The notes: generated from the letters alone by a model not told the origin. DNA of 64,000 nucleotides from Bedellia somnulentella (GCA_963576735.1 OY755196.1:5561912-5625911), one strand, 5' to 3'; shown: positions 20,744 to 32,398, counted from the stretch's first letter. Program-made: numbers and translations.

Positions 20744-22488
20744 ATGGGTAAACGTAAAAGGAGGGACGGAGAAGACAAAGAATGCTCCATAAATGACCTG
20801 TATCGGCAAATCAAACGCTTAAAGATATCTTACCGGAGAAAACGACAAGATGGCGATACCGACGCCTCCGAAAGTTCCAATGAACGCCCTCCAACAACAG
20901 AGGAGGTAATAGCGTTGGATCAGGAAGAAACAGAAGGCAAGTTTTGACATAATTAGCAGTTTGGGATAAAAAAATGCCTAATAACTACACCTTTAATCTT
21001 GAGAATTTACTCGTGAGGTTATAAACTCACGTGGTTCATTTCTTGATAAAAAAAGATTACAATGAGAATATACTCGTGTGGTAATAAAAGACCTATTATT
21101 AGGTACTGCTTACACATGTGGTTTATTTCAAACATCAATTAACTTGTGAATATACTCGATGCTGAGGTATATTTCTAGTTAGCAATACTTGTTTTTGACT
21201 AATAATTAAAGACTTTCAGAAGCAGCCGTGGATACTTTCTTGCCCGGAGTTAACACCCCAGTGCCCAGTGACACACCAGTGCCCGGTGACATACCACACA
21301 GTAACATATCAGTGCCTTGTGAGTTACTGGATGAAGTTTTGGGCGAAGACCCTACCAAAACTAACAAGTATGGCAATAGTCTTCATGAAGACATAGCGTC
21401 CCGCTGGGGTCATATAACCAGCGAGGGCTTAAATAAGGAAACTAAAAATTACATCAATAAAAATTTATCCATACCGGAAAATTGCCATTTCTTGGAGGCT
21501 CCTGGACTAAACCGGGAAATAAAAGCAGCAGTGTCAGACCCTATATTTAAGCGAGACAAAGCCTTAATCGCCCAACAAAACACAATAGGGCAAGCCACCG
21601 CCTGCATTGGAATGGCCTTAGACGCCTTGCTGAAGGAAGGCAATGGCAATATAGAAATAATCAAAAGTATAAGCAATGCCGGACGCATGCTTTGTGACCT
21701 GTTTCACGCCCAGAGCTGTGCTAGACGCTCCTTACTACAATTTGCTTTACAAAAAGACATCAAGGACATCGTAGCAGTATCAAAAATCGAAAAACTAATA
21801 TTCGGAGACAACCTCGGTGAAGAGTTAAAGGCTGGAAGAGCTATTAACAAGACAGGAGCTGAAATTAGATACCATAAACCACCACTGGACAAGCCAATCC
21901 CTAAGCCTAACCCAAATTTAAACTACCGGGGCCCGCCTCGCAGATATCAACACCAACAGCGACCAGCAGCACCGAGTGCGGGCAAACCCTACAAAAAAGT
22001 CAGGCAGGCGCCTCAAAGGCCGCCCCAGAAAACTGCTGCACCATACAAACACAGGAAATAGAGGTAAGGTATGCCGGGAGGCTTCGTTATTTTTATAAAC
22101 ATTGGTTACTATCACGAATGATCAGACCATTTTATCTTGGATCAAAGGCTACAACATACCAGTGACCAGTATGCCTTCTCAATCCCACCAACCACTGAAC
22201 CATAAGGTTTCAGCACGGGAATGGATGGAAACTGAAAAGGCAGTATCTCATCTAATCACTATTGGTGCAATAATAGAATGTAAACCACATCCTAATCAGT
22301 TCTTATATCCTATCTCTCTCACCCCAAAACCTAATGGGGATTTTAGATTAATACTGAATTTAAAAGAACTTAACAAACATATTGAAACATCACATTTTAA
22401 ACTGGAGGACATAAGAACTGCTATGAATTTAATATCCCATAACTATTTTATGGCTGAAATTGACCTGAAGTATGCATATTTTTCCTGA
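20744..22488 (+). pseudogene. DIRS-like retrotransposon, gag and start of reverse transcriptase
   Basis: A small basic ORF (20744-20947) is followed by a 277-residue gag-like ORF whose sequence begins after TTTCAG at 21219. Its features are a Pro-rich start, a helical core (IAQQNTIGQATACIGMALDAL), and a Pro/Lys/Arg-rich C-terminus. A third frame (22102-22488) gives IIECKPHPNQFLYPISLTPK, NGDFRLILNLKELNK and FMAEIDLKYAYF, the fingers of a DIRS-type reverse transcriptase. It stops right after YAYF where a TTAA-type terminus begins. The YADD motif, RNase H and tyrosine recombinase are absent. The small ORF and gag may be joined through a GC-AG intron (AAG|GCAAGT at about 20938), which is my inference. 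Confidence 0.7.
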
Positions 22489-22491
22489 CAC

Positions 22492-22860
22492 TTAACACGT
22501 TGACTGCGGCAGGTATCATTTCAGATACCCGCGCGACTTTCGTGCGGTGCGGCACCGAAAGTATAGGACTTTCTCATCTTGCGGGGTGGATTTCTAGGAT
22601 ATTTGAATGGGTATGAATGAGACAACCTGATTTATGTAATGACCTATTAATGAAGTAGCTTTTTAGCTGAAGTAGCTTTAGAATATTGGGTATCATTTTT
22701 GATACACCCGCACTGAATTATGGTTTTTATTGTCGAGTGCTAAAGGTGTCAGATTTGATACCCGGCGGCATCCTTTGACAAAAACTGCCATTCAATTAGT
22801 GTTGGACAAAACGTCGATGTGAAAGGGTGTGTTTGTTATTGAAAATGAAACGATCTAGGC
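22492..22860 (+). mobile_element. Candidate TTAA-type (piggyBac-like) 5' terminus
   Basis: TTAACACGTTGACTGCGG begins exactly where the DIRS coding sequence ends. The next 300 bases contain several GATACC / GGTATC words in both orientations (22515, 22690, 22750), the kind of subterminal repeats seen in TTAA-specific elements. An ATG at about 22844 follows. I could not identify a transposase domain behind it. Confidence 0.35.
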
Positions 22861-23255
22861 GAATGCTCGAAAGAGTATTTCAAGAACAAAATAGCGACAA
22901 TAAACCTTAAAATTAATATTGTTGAAAATATTTGTAACAAGCCACCAAATTCATCGTCGTCGCCGCTTCTAAAAAAGCAAAAAGTACCCTCAACTAACCA
23001 GAAAAACTCCCAACAGAGAGTAGTTCCTGAAGACGATAGTTCATATTTTTACAGTCCGAGCACAGGTAAGAAAATTACAATTTTGGATAATGTTTATTTC
23101 GGCGCCAATATTGAAGAAGGTAGTCGCTGCAGTTCTTTGAGTAACATTTCCATCTCAGGTCTTATACCGGCTTTAGATAAAACTTTTGACGAAAGTTATA
23201 TTGAGGAAGTTTGTACTACTGAAAAAATTTAACGAGTTGAAAACTTAGTTACTAC
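22844..23255 (+). pseudogene. Unrecognised coding remnant
   Basis: A short basic start (MKRSRRMLERVFQEQ) is followed after a frame break by a Ser/Lys-rich stretch and then YFYSPSTGKKI, NVYFGANIEEGSRCSSL and ESYIEEVCTTEKI (to 23233), ending at TAA. The last 64 bases (23192-23255) recur at 25899-25962. I recognise no domain. It could be the start of the TTAA-type element's protein. Confidence 0.3.
23192..23255. repeat. 64-bp direct repeat, left copy
   Basis: This 64-bp segment, beginning AAAGTTATATTGAGGAAG, is repeated with one mismatch (T/G) at 25899-25962. The two copies bracket the Transib transposase. Confidence 0.9.
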
Positions 23256-23529
23256 GCACAAACGATCATTTTGATTTCAGAAACGGAAAAAAGTGACAAT
23301 AACAAATTTCTGCGAACATCGCCCAAGTTGACGTTTTATGACAACTGAGTAATTATACTATCATAAACCAGTTCTATCTCGGACCAATCCCCTCCGCGCG
23401 TCCCGGTAAGGTAGTCGGAATCTAGTGTCCGTGTAGTACGCCCGTCTATTTTTTCGATACGATCTATTGTTTCCTAACTTGCGAGTGGTGTCAAAAGTGG
23501 TTTGCAGTGAATTTTCGAAAGTTTTAGCT

Positions 23530-25895
23530 ATGGAATCTGAAGAACAAGGTATGTACTTTATATAAATGTATATTATCTTTGAAATTAATGACTTTTATGT
23601 ATTTTTAGAGCCGTAATCAACAAAAGAGGAAAATAATTAATATCATGTATGTTTTTTTAACTAATTAGTACTTTTGTAATAGTACCGGGTTAGATCGGGT
23701 AATAACTATTATCTTGTATTAAAATATAGAGTTTCGCCATGCCAGAACACCAAAAACGTTTTCCACATCTTTCCACCAACTAAAAAAATGAACTTTTACA
23801 ATAATGTAAAGATTTTTTTATTGTTTAGCTAATTTCCTATTTCATTGTTTCTTTGCAGACTCGACGTCAAATGTCATTCAAATGTCTCGGAAATCGTTGT
23901 TTATGATCTTCAAAGAGAGTCCGGCAAAAAAGTTAGATGACAAAGTATCATTTATGCAAAACAAGCTCCGAGAAATATTGAAATGTCCCCAGGACGATTT
24001 TAAAACCTTAGGTCGCAATTTAAGTCATTTCAAATCAGATTTAAAGAAGAGATGGGCATCCTGCAACTATATTGAAGACAGATTTATGAAAAAAAACGAA
24101 AGATGGCTTAGTAATTCAATACCTGTATATACAAGGAAGCAAAACACCAAACCAGGGCGCCCAAGCAAAGACTTCCAAGAATTGACTGATCGCGGTAAAA
24201 GACGGAGAACAAAGCGACTTCGCGAGGAGGTACCAGTTGAAGTGCTTACTTTTGCAGCTAGCGTCAGTCAAAATGTGTCAGGTAATGCTGCAGCTTCGAA
24301 ACTTATTAAAGATGCACTTTCTTCGCCAACAAGAGCGAAGCGGTACAAAAAAAAAAAATACTACTCATGAATCAAAAACAAAAAAGTACACACCTGATGA
24401 AGCTTTGCGCATTTTTATTGAGGGTGGATTTACAAGAAAGCAATGGGAGTTACTGCACAATGCAAATAAAGGTATATTCCCTTGTTATGCCCTTATTAGA
24501 GAAGCAAAGAAACTCTGCTATCCAAAACCCGGGGCAGTTCGAGTTACTGAAACTTGTGTCGAAGTTGTGCTCCAAGACTTATTAGATCACACATCTGAAA
24601 GACTTTGTCTTTATCTTCAAGATGTCCTCCAAAACTGTACAACAGAAGTATAGTAAATCTGGAGCTAATTTCAAAATGGGGTTGTGATGGCTCTCATCAA
24701 ACTGCCTACCAACAAAAGTTTTTAGACAGCTCTCATGATGACTCACACATATTTCAAAGTTCATTGGTGCCCTTGAGATTACAGTCACATATTGGGAACA
24801 AAATAAAGATTTTATGGCAAAATCCGACACCATCATCTACTCGGTTTTGTCGGCCAATCCGAATTAGATTTCTCCACGAAACAGTAGATATAACATAAAC
24901 ATAAACGTTCACGCCACATATCTGGCACGCCATATATTGGCAGAGGTACTAATACTTCTGAACATCACGTGATAGGGGGCAGGCCTATCGCCGTTTTGTA
25001 CGATAATACAAACAATACAAACAAACAATACGATATAACAAATGATAAAATACAGTATGTCGAAAACCAAACCAAACAACTATTAAAAACTGAAATTAAT
25101 AATCATAATAGAGCCACTTTCGTGCGACATATATTACTCCCAACCATGGTTGATGCAAAAGTTTGCAATGCAGCTACTTCCACGTCATCCACTATGAGAT
25201 GTTACATATGTGGCAAGACGTCTAAAGCTTTCAATGATTATGAAAATTTAAATTCAGAGGATCCTCAATCATTAAGATTCGGATTGTCAATTTTTCATGC
25301 AAGAATCCGTTTTTTCGAAACGGTTTTACACATAGCTTACAAGCTTCCCCTGCAAAAATGGCAAGCCCGAACTGCAGAAGAAAGGGCTTTGGTTAAAGAA
25401 ACAAAAGAAAAAATTCAAAAGAAATATAGAGAAAAGACTGGCCTTGTTATAGATATGCCAAAAGCTGGTTTCGGAAATTCCAATTCAGGCAACACTTCTA
25501 GAAGATTCTTTGCCGATCCTGATCTAGCTGCTGAAATCACTGGCATAAATAAAGAGTTTATAATTATACTTAAAGTGATTCTGGAAGCAATTTCATCTGG
25601 CCACAAAATAAATGCAGATAAGTTTGGAGAGTTTTGCAAAGATACTGCGAAAATGTATGTCGAACTGTACGGTTGGTATCCGATGACGCCAACTCTTCAC
25701 AAAATTCTAGTGCACGGTACAACTGTCATAAAACATGCTATCCTTCCTATCGGACAACTATCCGAGGAGGCCGCGGAAGCCCGTAATAAGCACTACCGCT
25801 CATACCGGCAAAATTATGCCCGTAAATTTTCTAGAATACAATGTAATCAAGATGTCCTCAACAGACTGCTGCTCACATCAGATCCGTTTATTAGT
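23530..25895 (+). pseudogene. Transib (RAG1-related) transposase pseudogene
   Basis: A tiny first exon (ATG 23530 to 23548) ends at a GTATG donor. Exon 2 begins after TTTGCAG at 23859 and continues in frame. Transib-like features follow: GRPSKDFQEL, KRRRTKRL; after a frameshift in an A-run near 24350, YTPDEALRIFIEGGFTRKQW; then KWGCDGSHQTAYQQKF (first acidic site), MVDAKVCNAAT (second) with CYICGKTSKAFND, and GWYPMTPTLHKILVHG, LPIGQLSEEAAEARNKHYR (glutamate site) and LLLTSDPFIS. These match the RAG1 core order. It is broken by at least two frameshifts and by a SINE insertion at 24896. The coding match stops after DPFIS at 25893. No CACWATG-type terminal repeat was found. Confidence 0.85.
24896..25031 (-). 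mobile_element. Truncated tRNA-derived SINE inside Transib
   Basis: ACGTTCACGCC, TTGGCAGAGGTAC and GTGATAGGGGGCAGGCCTAT match the 3' half of the SINE at 56071-56431 in the same orientation. GATATAACA flanks it on both sides (24887-24895 and 25032-25040), so a 9-bp target duplication marks a clean insertion into the Transib reading frame. The SINE is 5'-truncated and also internally shortened. Confidence 0.8.
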
Positions 25896-25898
25896 TAT

Positions 25899-25962
25899 AA
25901 AGTTATATTGAGGAAGTTTGTACTACTGAAAAAATTGAACGAGTTGAAAACTTAGTTACTAC
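25899..25962. repeat. 64-bp direct repeat, right copy
   Basis: Second copy of the segment at 23192-23255, starting just after Transib homology ends. In the frame used by the left copy it reads SYIEEVCTTEKI and continues RVENLVTT without the stop present on the left. Confidence 0.9.
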
Positions 25963-26456
25963 ACGCCTCCTCGAGTCATTGATGCTACTGTTCTTGATAT
26001 TGCAAAGATTCATGATTCTCCAACTAATAACACCAATGACCCTACTGCTGCCACAAACACTTCACAAATCAAACAAAGCTAAGATGACCGTTATTTTAAC
26101 AAAATACTGTAACCGTATTTGACCTTCAACGTTATTTCAAAGACAATCGCTTTTGCAGTTTATTAATAAAATATCGAAAATCATAGGTTTGTTCAGTATA
26201 ATATCGTAATAATTTCATTTGAGATCCCAAATTCGTGAAATGTTTTGCAATCAGCATCATTTTTATTAAACATTTCGCTTTATTTGCATGTCGCTACGTG
26301 ATATTTTCGATCGATGACGTCATTAAGTACAAAAGTTGAAAAATCTTTAAAAAATCATAATTTTACAATTACTCATTTTAAATGAAAAATATTCAAATTG
26401 GTCTTTTATTTTCGTGTTTGCTATTCAATAAAAATATTTAATAAATACCAAAAAAA
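25963..26456. other. Non-coding, AT-rich region
   Basis: A short open stretch to about 26080 may continue the unrecognised protein of 22844-23255 (DATVLDIAKIHDSP...). The remainder is AT-rich with several AATAAA words and shows nothing I can name. Confidence 0.3.
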
Positions 26457-26650
26457 AACTTTGCATACCGAATTAGTGAACTGATAGCCGCTGGTGCTAA
26501 GCTTGATGAAACTGATAAGATTTCGCATTTGCTACTTACCCTGCCCTCCAGCTACGATGGTGTCATAACTGCCATCGAAACTGTTAGAAGTATGGACGCC
26601 TACGCAAAGTGATCTAGCAAACTCACTTAGATGAAGAATTTGTTCTTGTC
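26457..26650 (+). pseudogene. copia gag fragment
   Basis: [20 protein letters not shown] followed by [19 protein letters not shown] is the central part of a Ty1/copia gag. A frameshift and a stop follow before THLDEEFVL. It belongs to a different copy from the larger copia next to it. Confidence 0.7.
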
Positions 26651-26776
26651 TAATCTAGGCTCACTCTCTCGTCTATGATACTTTGTGCACTGTCATACCG
26701 TTATAATTATTTCATATAAAATAAATAGTTTAAATCTTCTAATTACCTTTGTTCATATTTCATCAGGTTATGGGCC
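26651..26776 (+). repeat. Probable copia 5' LTR remainder and primer-binding site
   Basis: GGTTATGGGCC at 26766-26776 is complementary to the 3' end of the 5' half of initiator tRNA-Met, the internal primer used by copia elements. The sequence just before it ends in TTCATCA and contains ATATAAAATAAATAG, compatible with an LTR promoter. The left border of the LTR is not clear, and no 3' LTR is present because the element is truncated. Confidence 0.55.
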
Positions 26777-26913
26777 GCCCCAAGCCTGCCGTGTAGTGTT
26801 ATTTCCGAGTTTTGTTCAGTACTTTCAAAGTTTAAAGTAAAATCGCACGAGCATAACCTCACTTTTAGTTACCGCGCCCGCGAGTGATTTCTGTTTTTCA
26901 GCTTTTCATAAAT

Positions 26914-29777
26914 ATGGCTGGAAATAGCAATATGATGTCGATTGAGAAGTTGACGGGTCGCTACCATTGGGCAAATTGGAGTTTTGCAGTCAAAGCATAC
27001 TTACAACATGAAGATTTGTATAGCTGTATTTTGAAAGCTCCAGATGCTTCCGACCCCAAAGAAATTAAACAAGACACCAAAGCAAAGTCAAAGTTAATAT
27101 TGTTGATCGACCCAATTTTATTTGTGCACATCCAGGATGCACAGAATGCAAAACAGGTCTGGGACAACTTGACAAAGGCATTCGAAGATCAAGGACTGAC
27201 ACGGAAAGTTGGCTTATTAAAAGAATTAATTAACACTAATTTAGAAAGCAGTTCGTCAGTCGAAGACTATGTAAATAAAATTATGACAGCCGCGCACAAA
27301 ATAAGAAATATAAAATTTCATGTTGACGATGAGTGGTTGGGCACACTAATGCTAGCAGGGCTGCCAGAAATGTACAAGCCCATTATTATGGGCTTGGAAA
27401 GTTCCGGTATGAAGATTAGTGCTGATTAAGTAAAAAATAAATTATTGCGGGAAATGAAAACGTTAGACACTACCGCACTCTATACAAACACGACAAAAAA
27501 CTTGCCCAAAAGTGATAAGAAAGGCCCTAGATGTTTTAATTGTAATAAGTACGGACATCTCAGCAAAAATAGTTGGCATAAGAAGACAAATAGTAAGAAA
27601 ACAGATAAAGACATAGGTAATGTTGCAGCTTTTTCAGCTTCCACAGCAAACGGCTTCAATTCTTAGCATGTTGACTCAGGAGCATCCATGCACATGACTA
27701 TGCACCGGGACTGGCTCACTGACATCACCGCTTCACCTGTACCGAGCATAAGGATTGCTGATAACAAAGAGTTAAAAGTTGAATGCTGCGGGAATGTATG
27801 CATAAAGGTAAAGGCACAAGACGGCAGCAGCGATTCAATACAGGTGAGGAATGTTTTTTACTATCCGTCAGCAAAATAATTGCAAGTGGATGCAAAGTAA
27901 TATTTAATGAATCTGGCTGTAAAATTTACAATCCTAGTAACAAATTAGTAGCACAAGCTAGATTAAAGAATGCAACATATCTGTTGAACACTTGTCAAGA
28001 AATGCAAGTCATGATGGCCAAGGCTGATGATGATACTTATCTGTGGTACCAGAGGATGGGCCATTTAAATTTTACAAGTCTTAATAAAATACCTCACTGT
28101 ACAGAAGGAGTCCAGTTGTCAACAGGAATGGAAAATTCCATCTGTATTACCTGTCATGAAGGCAAACAAACGAGAAAACCGTTCCCTGCTGAAGGTTCCC
28201 GAGCAACTGGCTTGCTAGAACTTATCCACAGTAATGTGTGTGGACCGATGCAGCAGACATCAATTGGAGGAGCAAGGTACTTTGTAACCTTTACTGATGA
28301 TTTTTCTCGCCGAGTATGTGTATATCCTATAAAAAACAAAAGTGAAGTATTTGAAAAATTTGTTGAATACAAAAATAGAGTAGAGAATGAGTTAAAGAAA
28401 AAAATTAAAACCCTCCGATCTGACAATGGTACTGAATATAAAAATAATGATTTTGAGACTTACCTGAAACAACATGGAATTTTGCACCAGACATCAAATC
28501 GGTACTCACCCCAACAAAACGGATTAAGCGAACAAATGAACCGTACCCTTATTGAGCGTGCTAAATGTATGTTGTTAAACTCTGGTTTACAGAAAAAATA
28601 TTGGGCTGAAGCAGTAACTACAGCAGCTTACATAGTGAACCGCACTCCCACCCGCAGCCTATCAGATGTAACGCCATATGAGGTATGGACTGGAAAAAAG
28701 CCAAACTTGAGCCACATGAGAATATTCGGATGTCCCGCGATGGTGCATATACCTAAAGAAAAGAGAAGTAAATTAGATGTAAAGTCAAGAAAATTAATAT
28801 TTGTTGGCTACAGCGACGGTACGAAAGGTTATAAATTCATAGATCCTGAAACAAAGAAAGGAATTGTAAGTAGAGATGTAATTTTCCTCGAAGCCGCAAT
28901 TAAAAGAGATAAAATGGATGAAGTACCTAAAAAAGAAAAAGAAATTATTAAAAACAACATGAATATAGAAGAAAATAAAATTGAAAACACAAATGAAGAT
29001 TTTAAAATTAAAAATAAACTGAAAGAAGAGAAAACTATGTACTTACCTTTGTGTGATGAACCTGAAGGATCTGTGGGAAGAAACATCGATGATGAAACAC
29101 AAGAAAGAGATGAAATAGACGATGTATCTCAAAGTATTTGTATTTCAGATTCATCTGATCAATTTGAGGATGTTAATGATGAAACGTACATACCTGATAT
29201 TACGATAGATTCTCCACCGATATCCAATATAACTTTGAGGCCGCATCAACATAGAATGAGGTCAGAAAATGATGACATTAATCAGAACCCATCTTCACTA
29301 ATGTGTCAGAATGTTGAATCACCACTGAATTTACTGAACAGAGATCCACAAAGCCTTGAAGAAGCTTTGAACAGTGATGAGGCCTATGAATGGAAGAAAG
29401 CTATGAAAACAGAATATCAATCGTTGATAGAGAATAATACGTGGACCATAGTAAACTTACCAGAAGGAAAGTCAGTTATTCCTTGTCGCTGGGTTTTTAA
29501 AACTAAATTAGATGTCAATGGTTCTGTCACACGCTATAAAGCAAGATTGGTAATAAAAGGATACAAACAAGTCAAAGGCATTGATTACCATGAGGTTTAT
29601 GCTCCGGTGGTCCGTTATACGTCCATTAGATACCTCATTGGTCTCGCTGCCAAGTATGGACTCAAAATACACCAAATGGACGCAGTCACGGCTTTTTTAC
29701 AAGGCGAAATTGATGAAGAGCTTTATATGTCCTTACCGCCTGGCTATGAAGAAGAAAATAAAGTATGTAGATTAGGG
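26914..29777 (+). pseudogene. Ty1/copia gag-pol, 3'-truncated
   Basis: Domains in order: gag (26914-27426, stop TAA at 27427), a CCHC-like knuckle CFNCNKYGHLSKNS with the last Cys replaced by Ser, a TAG at 27664-27666, protease HVDSGASMHMT, and, after a frameshift near 27876, a GAG-pre-integrase block (YLWYQRMGHLN, CITCHEGKQTRKPF). The integrase follows with FVTFTDDFSRRV, LRSDNGTEY and SPQQNGLSEQMNRT. The reverse transcriptase start has WVFKTKLDVNGSVTRYKARL, YAPVVRYTSIR and MDAVTAFLQGEI. The match breaks off at VCRL (about 29776), before YVDD, where another element begins. Three inactivating changes plus truncation make it defective. Confidence 0.92.
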
Positions 29778-30023
29778 TGTCCCTTAAATTTCAAGTTCAA
29801 TTTATTTTTACGCATACCTTCTGAAAAGTTTTGTTATAACCCTCTAGGGTCTAGAAAAAAATATGAGTTCGATTTATAAACGATAACCCGTGCCGACTTG
29901 CGATTTAAATTTGTCCATACAAGTAGCTTAAGTACTGCGCTGTGGCTTGTAACTACATGTTTTATTTGTCATTTCAACCGTGGTTTTTGAGATTATTTGT
30001 GCTTCATTGTTTAGTGCGTAAAC

Positions 30024-30990
30024 ATGTCGGTGGAATTACGGAGTGATAAACAAAATATTTTCCTAATTGGATCGCCTGGCTATCAAATAAATGGTGCAAA
30101 ATTACCTTCTAATCGACAAGTTCTCTCAGTTTTATTTTACAATATTCGCGAAGTTAAACTGACTGTTAGCGAAAGTGCAAATCTTGTTATTAGAGAGTGC
30201 ATCATATATTGGGAAAAAGCAAGAATTCCAACAAGGGCATTTCCTAACTGCGTGAAGAAACCTGTTGATTTATATTTATATATATGTTTGGAGAGAGTTG
30301 CAAAAAAATTGTAAGAAAACTCAAGTAACGTTCAGGAGCCGTGAGAATAATTTCAAAACTGATCTTAATAATTTGTTTGATATTGCACATGCTGATGCTT
30401 TGGAGAAAATGAAAATAGAAGAAAATAAATTATTTTTATTGAAACAGAGCGAGCCAGGTCAACCGGGATGCTTAGGTGGTGTAGACAAAAAATTGGCGGA
30501 AAAAGAAGAAAGATCTAGACAACGACGATTGGAAGAAGAGGAAAGGATTGTAAGACAAAGAGAATCACAAGCTGTTGCATTTTCTTCCTCTACAGATAAC
30601 TTAGAACATCTAGAAGATCCAGACGAAGAACACATCTTGAATTCTGAGCTCAGCTTGCCGGACGTTCCCTGCCACAAACTCAGTTCAAAAAGAGGTAGAA
30701 AAAATATCATTACACCTAAACTAGTTGCAGCTTTAGATCGATGCCAGTTAAGCAATAGAGACTCAGTTTATATTCTTAATGCGGTGGTAGAAGCGCTTGG
30801 TTTGAGCAGCGATGATTTTCCTATAAACAAATCATCGATTCAGCGAATTCGTACTGAAACTAGAAAATCAAGGGCAGAAGCAATCAAATCTGACTTCCAA
30901 AATAATGTACCCGACGTAGTTACAGTCTTTAGCGAGATGGATGACAGACTCGCTAATTTATATTGTTCAGGTATTGGGTAGGCGCAAGAA
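30024..30990 (+). pseudogene. Transposase-like protein of the 29.8-34 kb element, N-terminal part
   Basis: The first frame (30024-30314) starts MSVELRSDKQNIFLIG and contains SESANLVIRECIIYWEKARIPTR. After a frameshift near 30285 the second frame gives a Lys/Glu-rich coiled-coil-like stretch (KLAEKEERSRQRRLEEEERI), then RGRKNIITPKLVAALDRCQLSNRDSVYILNA, a helix-turn-helix-like block conserved in this family, and QRIRTETRKSRAEAI. It ends near a possible GT donor at about 30969. The catalytic part is displaced to 33085-34060. Confidence 0.55.
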
Positions 30991-31054
30991 TAAAAATCCG
31001 TAATACACTGTACAGTTTATAATACAGAAATTATTATACAAGCACAACACATAT

Positions 31055-31443
31055 ATTTAAAAAGAACAGAACGAATTAAATACTGAATAACGAATTGGTG
31101 ATGACTAAAAGAACAATGTATGAAATCAAAATACGAAATTAAAATACGTGTGCTTCGCGTAATTATTATACATTTTTTTTCTGTTTTTTTTTGTTATTCA
31201 TAGACATCTCTCTATGGTCATATTTTTGTGACGTGAGTGGAAACAATACGGCTCTTGAAGTGAAGGCCTTTCAGACTTAATTAAAAAAACAGACAAAATT
31301 GACAGTCTTAATTAAAAAAAAAATATGTATAATAATTACGCGAAGCACACGTATTTTAATTTCGTATTTTGATTTCATACATTGTTCTTTTAGTCATCAC
31401 CAATTCGTTATTCATTATTTAATTCGTTCTGTTCTTTTTAAAT
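31055..31443. repeat. Inverted repeat, arms 119 bp
   Basis: 31055-31173 and 31325-31443 are near-perfect inverted copies (I see one mismatch). They include CGAATTGGTGATGACTAAAA and ACGTGTGCTTCGCGTAATTA. The 151-base spacer is poly-T/poly-A rich and holds two copies of an AGTCTTAATTAAAAAAA-type word. It is non-coding and would form a long hairpin. The right arm ends exactly where antisense gypsy homology starts. Confidence 0.9.
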
Positions 31444-31675
31444 TGTTGAAGTACGGCTCCTATAGCAACGCCGAAGCGTCAGTGACTAAGGCGAGTTTTG
31501 ACTCGCAGTCAGGGTGGCATAGAAGAGTGGCATTCGATAAGCTCTTCTTGCATGCTTCGAAGGACGCGAGGGAATCACCGGAAAGACATATGGGATGAGA
31601 ACCTTTGACCGAAGCCCTCGATCTACGTCTGTGGTAATCAGTACATGGAGACATCCTCTCAGACCTCTTGTGCAA
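31444..31675 (-). pseudogene. gypsy-type RT/RNase H junction fragment
   Basis: On the minus strand, SFEACKKSLSNATLLCHPDC followed by KLALVTDASA is the connection between reverse transcriptase and RNase H in gypsy/Ty3 elements, with the RNase H aspartate visible. A one-base shift follows (GAVLQQ lies in another frame). The fragment abuts the 119-bp inverted repeat on one side and a virus-like glycoprotein tail, in the opposite orientation, on the other. Confidence 0.75.
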
Positions 31676-31689
31676 CTTCCATCATGAAA

Positions 31690-32226
31690 GGGATGGTACA
31701 AGATATTGACAAATATTGCGGATTGAGCTCACTTCAAGCTAATAAAGAAAATATAAAAGTATTGGTCGGAATTAAAAATGGAGTAGTGATCCGGGGATTC
31801 CGAGAGATAACGGAGCAAATAATCCTAAAACACAAAATAGCCCAGCCTAGAAAAGTTAACTTGACCGAGCAGAACATCACTTTTATTGCTTATAGTTCCT
31901 TTGATTATCTTCAGGTGTGGCATTACTCCTTTAGCGGTTCTATAAAAGATCTTAATAAACCGGTAGTTGTTTCAGTTATGAAAAATACTTCTACCTTTGA
32001 TGAAATCAACATAGATCATATCCTTTCAACAGATGCATGGACAAACCTAGAAGTGGACATAAGAGCCCTGAAAGATCACGAAAAAGATTTGGAAAGATTT
32101 GCCAACTTTAATGACCATAGGTTCAATATAGACAAGAGCATCTCCTTGTGCCTTTTGATCGGGCTGTTAATAATAAGTACTGTATGTATTTTATTATGGA
32201 GAAAATATAGAAGATACAAGTCATAG
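31690..32226 (+). pseudogene. Envelope glycoprotein C-terminal fragment with transmembrane segment
   Basis: The open frame lacks an N-terminus. It has an extracellular-like segment, a 20-residue hydrophobic stretch near its C-terminus (ISLCLLIGLLIISTVCILLW) and a short basic tail (RKYRRYKS). This is the arrangement of a class I or class III viral glycoprotein end. I cannot prove the virus group from the sequence. Its position just upstream of the CCCH ORF and the presence of a rhabdovirus-like glycoprotein start at 34.8 kb suggest a mononegavirus source; a retroelement Env is the alternative. It is a partial relic. Confidence 0.45.
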
Positions 32227-32398
32227 TTCCTAACAAGATTTTCGAGACAAAGAAGAGCTATTTTAGAACTAGCTGATAGATCATAACTATATGACCTTTG
32301 CACCGTATACTCTTAGAATATATAACTTTAATTTGAAATCATATGGTTAATACTTTGAAGCCATTTTTATATTAATAAAAAGACAAGCAACAACCAAG

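Noticed and set aside
31299..31598. 99-codon plus-strand ORF
   Set aside because: It runs through the inverted repeat arm and the antisense of the gypsy fragment, so it is not a gene.
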